Shown: positions 1-4,530 of the stretch, piece by piece
Numbering within the stretch: the first letter of the stretch is position 1
Layout: each line of letters starts with the position of its first letter
NCBI GenBank assembly: GCA_003157945.1
Contig: PMFY01000416.1
Coordinates: forward strand, 1 to 5,135
DNA: 5,135 nucleotides
Direction: 5' to 3'
From: Acidimicrobiaceae bacterium
GTDB lineage: Bacteria; Actinomycetota; Acidimicrobiia; Acidimicrobiales; RAAP-2
The notes under the pieces: model-generated
Told to the model about the DNA's origin: nothing
The model's input: the letters and a program-made list of their open reading frames with translations, nothing else
The model's database searches: none
Made by a program: the position numbers and the translations under genes

Positions 1-393
1 GTCAACAACGCCGTCGACGAGATGATCCGGTGGACGTCGCCGGTGCGCCACTTCCTCCGCTACCTGACCCGTCCGGCCACCCTGTCGGGCGTCGAGGTGC
101 CCGAGGGCGACCGGCTGCTGCTCTCCTACCCGTCGGCCAACCGGGACGAGCGGATGTTCGACGACCCGATGTCGTTCGACGTCGCCCGGCCCAACGCCAA
201 CCGCATGATCGCCTTCGGTGGTGGCGAGCACTTCTGCCTCGGCTCGACCTTCGCCCGGCGGGAGCTGCGGACCATCCTCCCGAAGCTGCTGGCCGCGGTC
301 GACACCATCGAGATCGCCGGCCGGCCGGAATGGGCCCAGGCCAACTTCGTCGGCGGGGTCAAGCACCTGCCGGTGGCCGCCACGTTCCGCTGA
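1..393 (+). CDS. Cytochrome P450, C-terminal part (5' end outside window)
   Basis: This is the last 130 codons of a cytochrome P450, a haem-thiolate monooxygenase that inserts one oxygen atom from O2 into an organic substrate using electrons from a ferredoxin or similar partner. The frame is open from base 1 and stops with TGA at 391-393. Visible landmarks are the K-helix ExxR motif (EMIR, residues 7-10 of the fragment) followed by WTSPV, the ANRDERMFDDP region, and the haem loop FGGGEHFCLG at 214-243, whose cysteine (codon 235-237) is the axial iron ligand. The ending NFVGGVKHLPV resembles bacterial soluble P450s of the CYP125/CYP142/linalool-hydroxylase kind, some of which oxidise sterols or terpenes; that subgroup and any substrate are inferred from memory of the families. 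All C-terminal catalytic elements are intact. The I-helix and N-terminus lie outside the window. Confidence 0.95.
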   Translation, partial: VNNAVDEMIRWTSPVRHFLRYLTRPATLSGVEVPEGDRLLLSYPSANRDERMFDDPMSFDVARPNANRMIAFGGGEHFCLGSTFARRELRTILPKLLAAVDTIEIAGRPEWAQANFVGGVKHLPVAATFR

Positions 394-407
394 GGCACCC
401 GGGACCC

Positions 408-412
408 GGAGG
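408..412 (+). promoter_or_regulatory. Shine-Dalgarno site deciding the DUF3293 start
   Basis: GGAGG lies six bases before the GTG at 419. It selects this start over the longer open frame that begins at 218 inside the P450 gene. Confidence 0.8.
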
Positions 413-418
413 CTCGTC

Positions 419-877
419 GTGGCGACGGAGGCGGACTGGACCTCCTACGACCGCGCCGTCGTCGACCTGCGTCCTCCGGATCGCCCGGCCGTGCGCCTGG
501 TGCCCGACCGGCCCGGGGCCACCGGTCCGTGGCCCGGGGGCCTCGACGTCCCGGTGGTCGTGGTCACGGCGTGGAACCCCGACAGTGGGCTCGTACCGCC
601 GGAGGTCAACCGGGCGGCGAACGAGGCCCTGGTGGCCGAGCTCGACCGGCGCGGTCTGCCGCACTGGCCCGCCACCGGACGGGACCCCGACCGGGGGCAC
701 CACGAGGAGGGAGTCGCCGTCCCCGGGCTGACCGAGGCGGAGGGCGTCGCGCTCGGGCGGAGCCACGGGCAGGCCGCCGTCTACGTGTGGACGCCCGCCA
801 CGTGGGAGGTGGTGTCGTGCACGGACGGCCGGCGCCACGTCCACGGCTGGCGGCTCATCCCCGGCGGGAACGCCTGA
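419..877 (+). CDS. DUF3293 domain protein, function unknown
   Basis: A 152-residue soluble protein matching the pattern of the DUF3293 family, which has no established biochemical role. Family-like segments are a beta strand leading into TAWNP (residues 50-54), an Asn-rich helix start (EVNRAANEAL, 62-71) followed by ELDRRGL, an acidic EEG site (96-98), GLTEAEGVALGRSHGQAAVYVW (split as GLTEAEG 103-109 and GQAAVYVW 117-124), and a final strand EVVSC (130-134). The length is normal for the family and there is no signal peptide or membrane segment, so it is probably cytoplasmic. The GTG start is chosen because GGAGG lies six bases upstream and the family pattern begins soon after. The open frame extends back to 218 only as an overlap with the P450. 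The gap to the P450 stop is 25 bases, so the two are probably one transcript, though this alone does not show a shared function. Confidence 0.88.
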   Translation: MATEADWTSYDRAVVDLRPPDRPAVRLVPDRPGATGPWPGGLDVPVVVVTAWNPDSGLVPPEVNRAANEALVAELDRRGLPHWPATGRDPDRGHHEEGVAVPGLTEAEGVALGRSHGQAAVYVWTPATWEVVSCTDGRRHVHGWRLIPGGNA

Positions 878-894
878 GCCCAGGCTCCCACCCC

Positions 895-939
895 GGCGGA
901 CGCGCCGGCGGCGTCCGAGGAACCGACGGCGCGTCCGTC
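895..939 (+). terminator. GC-rich hairpin downstream of the DUF3293 gene
   Basis: CGGACGCGCCG (897-907) is an exact reverse complement of CGGCGCGTCCG (927-937), giving an 11-bp stem that can extend outward by a G-T pair and a G-C pair, with a loop of 19 bases. A shorter competing stem uses the same left arm (897-903 with 911-917). It starts 18 bases after the stop codon and has no T tail. It may be a tail-less terminator or 3' end stabiliser, but GC-rich DNA yields such stems by chance. Confidence 0.4.
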
Positions 940-951
940 CCCGGGCACGAC

Positions 952-989
952 CACAGGCCGTGGGCGGGAGGTCCCACCCACGGCCTGTG
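952..989. terminator. Probable bidirectional hairpin terminator between convergent genes
   Basis: Two 18-base arms (952-969 and 972-989) are reverse complements except for one C/A mismatch. They form a long stem with a four-base loop (AGGT) once the apex is relaxed. The site sits between the end of the DUF3293 gene (877) and the end of the oppositely oriented secreted-protein gene (1028), where a two-way terminator is expected. Neither side has a T run, so this would be the tail-less hairpin type often described in high-GC actinobacteria. Confidence 0.72.
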
Positions 990-1027
990 TCCGCTCATCC
1001 GGCCGTCACCGACCGGTGGGCCGCTGA

Positions 1028-1462
1028 TCAGAAGACGTGGTTCACGGCCTTGTCGATGCGGGCCGGCAGCCGGGCCTCGATCACGGTGGCCTGCGTGGCG
1101 GTCACCTTGCCGGCCGTCTCCGCCTGCTTGACGGCGTTGTCGGCCGCCGTGGTCAGGGCCGCCTCGACGGCGGCGGCGCTGGAACCGTTGGCGGAGGCCA
1201 CCTGGGCGATCGACTCGCCCGACCGGAGGTCGGCCCGGAGCGCCTGGGGCGTGATCCCGATGGTCTTGGCGCTGATGGCCAGGCCCTGGGCACGGAGCTC
1301 CTTGCGGTGGACACGCAGCCACCGGTGGGCCCGGGGTGCCCGGACATGGGCGGCCGGGGTCGAGGTCGTGGTCGGCGTGGCCGCAGCGGCGACGCCGCCC
1401 ACGGCGAGGCTGCCGAGCAGTACACCACCGACGACGACGGGGGCGATGAGCTTCTTGAACAT
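1028..1462 (-). CDS. Small secreted alpha-helical protein, uncharacterised
   Basis: A 144-residue exported protein. The N-terminus (MFKK, then a hydrophobic stretch to about residue 24, then AAAA) is a clear Sec signal peptide with likely cleavage around residues 27-28, and there is no lipobox. A Thr/Pro-rich spacer (29-36) and a strongly basic stretch (39-57, many Arg and His) follow. Next is a predicted all-helical module: IGITPQALRADLRSGESIAQVA (split as IGITPQALRADL 68-79 and SGESIAQVA 81-89), then NGSSAAAVEAAL (92-103), an Ala-rich helix, and GKVTATQATVIEARLPARI ending in AVNHVF. The 'IGxTxxxLxxxLxxGxSxAxxA ... GxxTxxQAxxxxxxL' pattern recurs in secreted actinobacterial proteins that I recognise by appearance but that have no known function. 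The mature protein has no cysteine and no visible catalytic motif. The ATG at 1462 is chosen because AAGGAG lies five bases upstream and the signal peptide begins exactly there; a longer open frame to 1969 would overlap the glycosidase. It is divergent from the glycosidase. Confidence 0.87.
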   Translation of the reverse strand: MFKKLIAPVVVGGVLLGSLAVGGVAAAATPTTTSTPAAHVRAPRAHRWLRVHRKELRAQGLAISAKTIGITPQALRADLRSGESIAQVASANGSSAAAVEAALTTAADNAVKQAETAGKVTATQATVIEARLPARIDKAVNHVF

Positions 1463-1467
1463 GGGTA

Positions 1468-1473
1468 CTCCTT
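1468..1473 (-). promoter_or_regulatory. Shine-Dalgarno site for the small secreted protein
   Basis: Read on the minus strand, AAGGAG stands five bases before the ATG at 1462. It fixes the start at the signal peptide and argues against any upstream start. Confidence 0.85.
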
Positions 1474-1544
1474 GGTGGATGGTGGAGGCGGCCGGACGGA
1501 CCTGCCGCTGCTGTCCCCTGGACTGTGACGCCGTGAGGTGAGGG

Positions 1545-1570
1545 AACCGTGGGGTGCGGATGAGGATTCC
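1545..1570 (-). promoter_or_regulatory. Candidate ECF sigma (SigR/SigH-like) promoter for the small secreted protein
   Basis: On the minus strand GGAAT (1570-1566) and GTT (1547-1545) are separated by exactly 18 bases. GGAAT-N18-GTT is the known consensus of promoters read by the thiol-oxidative-stress sigma factors SigR of Streptomyces and SigH of mycobacteria. Transcription would start a few bases below 1545, giving a leader of about 75 bases before the ATG at 1462. No conventional TAnnnT -10 was found on this strand in the region apart from positions too close to the start codon. On the plus strand the same block reads GGAAC-N18-ATTCC, so it is also a loose inverted repeat and could instead be an operator. 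No sigma factor gene is present here to support it. Confidence 0.38.
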
Positions 1571-1610
1571 ATGATGCCCCCGGGTCGCCCGGTCCCCCCC
1601 CGATGATGCC
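1571..1610. repeat. Direct repeat ATGATGCC flanking a small palindrome
   Basis: ATGATGCC occurs at 1571-1578 and again at 1603-1610, 32 bases apart start to start, which is close to three helical turns. Between them lies the inverted repeat CCGGG-TCG-CCCGG (1580-1592) and a run of eight C bases from 1594 to 1601. The block lies between the two divergent promoters and could be a regulator site. No regulator family was recognised from it. Confidence 0.3.
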
Positions 1611-1664
1611 AGCCGGAGGCCCGGACGCGACCGCGGGCCCGCGACCACCGCCCCACCAGCCGCC

Positions 1665-1692
1665 GGGTGCCCCCGTTCCCGGGGGGGCGCCC
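1665..1692 (+). promoter_or_regulatory. Stem-loop abutting the glycosidase -10 element
   Basis: GGGTGCCCCC (1665-1674) pairs with GGGGGCGCCC (1683-1692) over ten positions, one of them a G-T wobble, with an eight-base loop. It ends two bases before the predicted -10 hexamer and so covers the usual -35 position, where no -35 match is seen. If the message starts at 1707 this stem is not in the transcript, so it would act as DNA, for example as an operator, or be a chance product of G and C runs. Confidence 0.3.
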
Positions 1693-1694
1693 CG

Positions 1695-1700
1695 TACGAT
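1695..1700 (+). promoter_or_regulatory. Predicted -10 element (TACGAT) of the glycosidase gene
   Basis: TACGAT fits the TAnnnT pattern of the housekeeping sigma -10 element. Its last base is seven bases before the GTG at 1707, which places the expected transcription start on or next to the first base of the start codon. This, with the lack of a Shine-Dalgarno site before 1707, suggests a leaderless message. No convincing -35 is present 17 bases upstream. The hexamer overlaps the perfect palindrome ACGATCGT (1696-1703), a possible repressor half-site arrangement. Confidence 0.5.
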
Positions 1701-1706
1701 CGTGCC

Positions 1707-4493
1707 GTGCCGTGCACCCCGACCATCGTCCCGCGCGCCCACCGGGCACGGCCCCGGCGGACCGTCCTGGCGGCGTTCGCCCTGGTCACCGGCACGCTCG
1801 TCGGTAGCATCCCGGCCACCTCCGCCGGAGCGGCCACGGCCACCGTCCCGGTCCCCCCGTCGACCGGGCCCGTGGCCGGTGCAGCCACGGGGCTGCCCAC
1901 TCCTCCGATGCCGGTCTCAGGCTGCCCCTGGCTGGCCGATGCCATGGCCGTGGGCGAGCCCGCCGGCACGCTGGCCGACCTGGTCCTGTCGAGGATGACC
2001 CTCGACGAGAAGTTGGGCGAGCTCGTCCTCGTCAGCTCGGGTGACTACGAGAACGTCAACCACGGTGTGGCCCGGCTCTGCATCCCGTCCCTGACACTCT
2101 CCGACGGACCGTGGGGACTCGCCTACGGGGACACCGGTGTGACCCAGCTGCCGGTGCCCCTGGCCGTCGGGGCCACGTTCGACCCGTCGGTGGCGCTCCA
2201 GTACGGCGACCTGCTCGGGGCCGAGGCCGCCGGACAGGGGATCGACGTGAGCCAGGGCCCCAACATCAACATCGACCGGGTCCCGACCAGCGGGCGGGCC
2301 GACGAGTCCTACGGCGAGGACCCCCTGCTCACCACCGTGCTCGGGTCGGCCGACATCGAGGGGATCCAGGCCCGGGGGGTGATGGCCGACGCCAAGCACC
2401 TGGCCGTCTACACCCAGGAGACCAACCGGGGCGCACTCGACGAAGAGGTGCCCACCCGCGCCCTCCAGGAGATCTACCTCCCCCCGTTCAAGGCGGCCGT
2501 CACCCGGGACCACGTGGCGACGCTCATGTGCGCCTACCCGCGCCTCGACGGCACCTTCCAGTGCCAGGACCCGGGGCTCGGCCTCCTGCTGCAGCAGTGG
2601 GGCTTCGCCGGATTCGTGCGCTCCGACCTCGGCGCCGTGCACGACGAGCCCCTGGCCATGGGATCCGACGTGCAGCTGCTGAAGCCGGGGGCGGCCGACG
2701 TCCTGACCGACGCGTTGGCCAGCGGCCGGCTGTCGATGACGTCGATCGACGACGACGTCCGGCGGGTCCTGACCCAGATGTTCGCCTTCGGCGTGATCGG
2801 CCGGGCGGCGACGGGCACCCCGGGCACCCCCGTCGACTCGGCCGCCCACACCACCTTCGCCCTGACGACGGCGGAGCGCTCCGCCGTGCTGCTGAAGAAC
2901 GCCTCCGGTGCGCTCCCCCTGTCCGGCTCCGGCGTGCGCTCGGTGGCCGTCATCGGCGCGGACGCCTCGACCCATCCGGTCACCCAGGGCTTCGGCTCGT
3001 CCCACGTGGTGCCGCCGTTCACCTCGACCCCGCTGGCCGGCCTGACCGCCGACCTCGCCGGCAAGGCCACCGTCGCCTACGCAGAAGGCGGTTCGACCAC
3101 CCGCCACCTCCCGTCGGTGCCGACCGCCGACCTGACCCCTCCCTCGGGGAAGGGCCACGGCCTCCTCCTGACCCTGGGGCCGCTGACCGGTCCCGGCCCG
3201 TCGATCTCCTCGATCGACTCCCTGGCGGCGGCCGCCATCCAGCCCGAGCCGGCCGCCCCGGGCAGCGACCGGGACAGGGTGCGCACCAACCCAACCGGCG
3301 AACGCCACAAGCGGATCACGTCGGACCACGACGAGAGCCACCACCTGGCCGACCTCGACCCGTCGGCCGCGGGCGCCACGGTCATCCATCTCCCGCCGGG
3401 CGGGACGGCGACGAAGGCCTCCTGGACCGGCCACCTGACCGTGCCGCACACCGGTCTCTACACGTTCTCGGTGGCCGGCACCGGCGCCGCGGCGCTCACG
3501 CTGGACGGCCGCCCGGCGGTCACGGACCTCGTGACCCACGACACCGGCACCTGGTCGGGCTCGATCCACCTGCGTGCCGGCCACCACTACCAGCTGGTGC
3601 TGCAGTGGACGCCGGTACCGGACGCCACCTCGCTCGACGTCCCGAGCATCATCGACCTCGGCATGGCCTACGTGGGCGGTGCCGTCGACCGGGCGGTGGC
3701 ACTGGCCAGGCGCTCCTCGGTGGCCGTGGTCTTCGCCGCCGACTACACGGCCGAGACCTTCGACCGGCCCAACCTGGAGCTTCCGGGCGACCAGAACGCG
3801 CTCATCGCGGCGGTGGCCGCGGCCAACCCGCGCACGATCGTGGTCCTCAACACCGACGGCCCGGTGGTCATGCCCTGGCTCTCCAAGGTCCGGGCCGTCG
3901 TGGAGGACTGGTATCCGGGCGAGGAGGACGGAGCGGCCATCGCCGCCGTGCTGACCGGGGAGGTCGACCCGTCGGGGCACCTGCCGGTCACCTTCCCGAC
4001 CTCACTGGCCAGGTCGGCGGTGTCGACGGTCGCCCAGTGGCCGGGCATCGGGCTGACCTCGACGCTGTCCGAGGGCCTCGACGTCGGCTACCGCTACGAC
4101 CACGCCACCGGCACCCGGCCCCTCTTCCCGTTCGGGTTCGGCCTGTCCTACACGACCTACTCGTTCCGCGGCCTCCGGGTGACACGGCAGGCCGGCGGCT
4201 ACACGCTGACCGTGCGCGTGGCGAACACGGGCCACCGGACGGGAACCGACGTCGCCCAGGCCTACCTGACCTTCCCGAAGCGGGCCGGCGAGCCCCCGGG
4301 CCAGCTGGTGGCGTTCGCGCCGGTCACACTCGCCGCCGGCACGTCGACCACGGTCGCCCTGCACGTGACGGACGCCCAGCTGGCCACCTACCAGCCGACC
4401 GGGTGGTCCACCGTGCCCGGCACGTACTCGGTCGGCGTGGGGGACAGTTCGGCGACCCAGCCGACGCATGCGGTGCTGACCGTCGTCCACTGA
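1707..4493 (+). CDS. Exported family 3 glycoside hydrolase (beta-glucosidase type) with inserted PA14 domain
   Basis: A 928-residue retaining exo-glycosidase that would release terminal beta-linked sugars outside the membrane. Residues 10-42 form a signal peptide (basic RARPRR, hydrophobic core, cleavage near AGA 40-42). The GH3 N-terminal barrel runs from about 90 to 365: MTLDEK (97-102), GRADESYGEDP (196-206), KH (230-231), and the catalytic nucleophile D307 in GFVRSDLGAVH. The GH3 C-terminal sandwich starts near 385 (AERSAVLLKN) and is interrupted by a PA14-like beta domain at about 555-640 (TGLYTFSV, LTLDG, HLRAGHHYQLVLQW). It resumes with AETFDRPNLELPG, where E683 is the probable acid/base. 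FPFGFGLSYT (807-816) leads into a fibronectin-III-like tail ending at residue 928. All catalytic elements are present. Four cysteines (73, 125, 275, 286) lie in the N-terminal half. The GTG at 1707 is chosen because the next in-frame ATG (residue 68) would remove the signal peptide. Sugar specificity cannot be read from the sequence; beta-xylosidase or other GH3 activity is possible. Confidence 0.93.
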   Translation: MPCTPTIVPRAHRARPRRTVLAAFALVTGTLVGSIPATSAGAATATVPVPPSTGPVAGAATGLPTPPMPVSGCPWLADAMAVGEPAGTLADLVLSRMTLDEKLGELVLVSSGDYENVNHGVARLCIPSLTLSDGPWGLAYGDTGVTQLPVPLAVGATFDPSVALQYGDLLGAEAAGQGIDVSQGPNINIDRVPTSGRADESYGEDPLLTTVLGSADIEGIQARGVMADAKHLAVYTQETNRGALDEEVPTRALQEIYLPPFKAAVTRDHVATLMCAYPRLDGTFQCQDPGLGLLLQQWGFAGFVRSDLGAVHDEPLAMGSDVQLLKPGAADVLTDALASGRLSMTSIDDDVRRVLTQMFAFGVIGRAATGTPGTPVDSAAHTTFALTTAERSAVLLKNASGALPLSGSGVRSVAVIGADASTHPVTQGFGSSHVVPPFTSTPLAGLTADLAGKATVAYAEGGSTTRHLPSVPTADLTPPSGKGHGLLLTLGPLTGPGPSISSIDSLAAAAIQPEPAAPGSDRDRVRTNPTGERHKRITSDHDESHHLADLDPSAAGATVIHLPPGGTATKASWTGHLTVPHTGLYTFSVAGTGAAALTLDGRPAVTDLVTHDTGTWSGSIHLRAGHHYQLVLQWTPVPDATSLDVPSIIDLGMAYVGGAVDRAVALARRSSVAVVFAADYTAETFDRPNLELPGDQNALIAAVAAANPRTIVVLNTDGPVVMPWLSKVRAVVEDWYPGEEDGAAIAAVLTGEVDPSGHLPVTFPTSLARSAVSTVAQWPGIGLTSTLSEGLDVGYRYDHATGTRPLFPFGFGLSYTTYSFRGLRVTRQAGGYTLTVRVANTGHRTGTDVAQAYLTFPKRAGEPPGQLVAFAPVTLAAGTSTTVALHVTDAQLATYQPTGWSTVPGTYSVGVGDSSATQPTHAVLTVVH

Positions 4494-4527
4494 CGTGACG
4501 CCGGGGGCCCGGGACGCCACGACGGTC
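4478..4527. terminator. Possible hairpin spanning the glycosidase stop codon
   Basis: GACCGTCGT (4478-4486) is the exact reverse complement of ACGACGGTC (4519-4527). The 32-base loop contains the TGA stop and an inner CCGG-GGGC-CCGG hairpin (4501-4512). It covers most of the 37-base gap between the convergent glycosidase and esterase-family genes, where termination in both directions is expected. There is no T tail and the loop is large, so support is weak. Confidence 0.35.
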
Positions 4528-4530
4528 GGG

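Noticed and set aside
218..418. Earlier start for the DUF3293 protein inside the P450 gene
   Set aside because: The added residues are Arg/Ser/Pro-rich out-of-frame translation of the P450. GGAGG before 419 and the family pattern favour the GTG at 419.
1463..1969. N-terminal extension of the small secreted protein to 313 residues
   Set aside because: The extension overlaps the glycosidase and is low-complexity. The ATG at 1462 has a good Shine-Dalgarno site and begins a signal peptide.
3241..3360. Possible frameshift or sequencing error in the charged part of the glycosidase
   Set aside because: The PA14-like strands after it and the GH3 motifs before it are in the same frame, so the reading frame is intact.
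1917..3980. 687-residue open frame on the minus strand
   Set aside because: It lies opposite the glycosidase, is low-complexity and Arg/Gly-rich, and has no family resemblance. It is a by-product of GC-rich codons.
2111..4498. 795-residue open frame on the plus strand in a second frame
   Set aside because: It is Arg/Pro-rich and repetitive in composition, while the overlapping frame carries all GH3 motifs without interruption.
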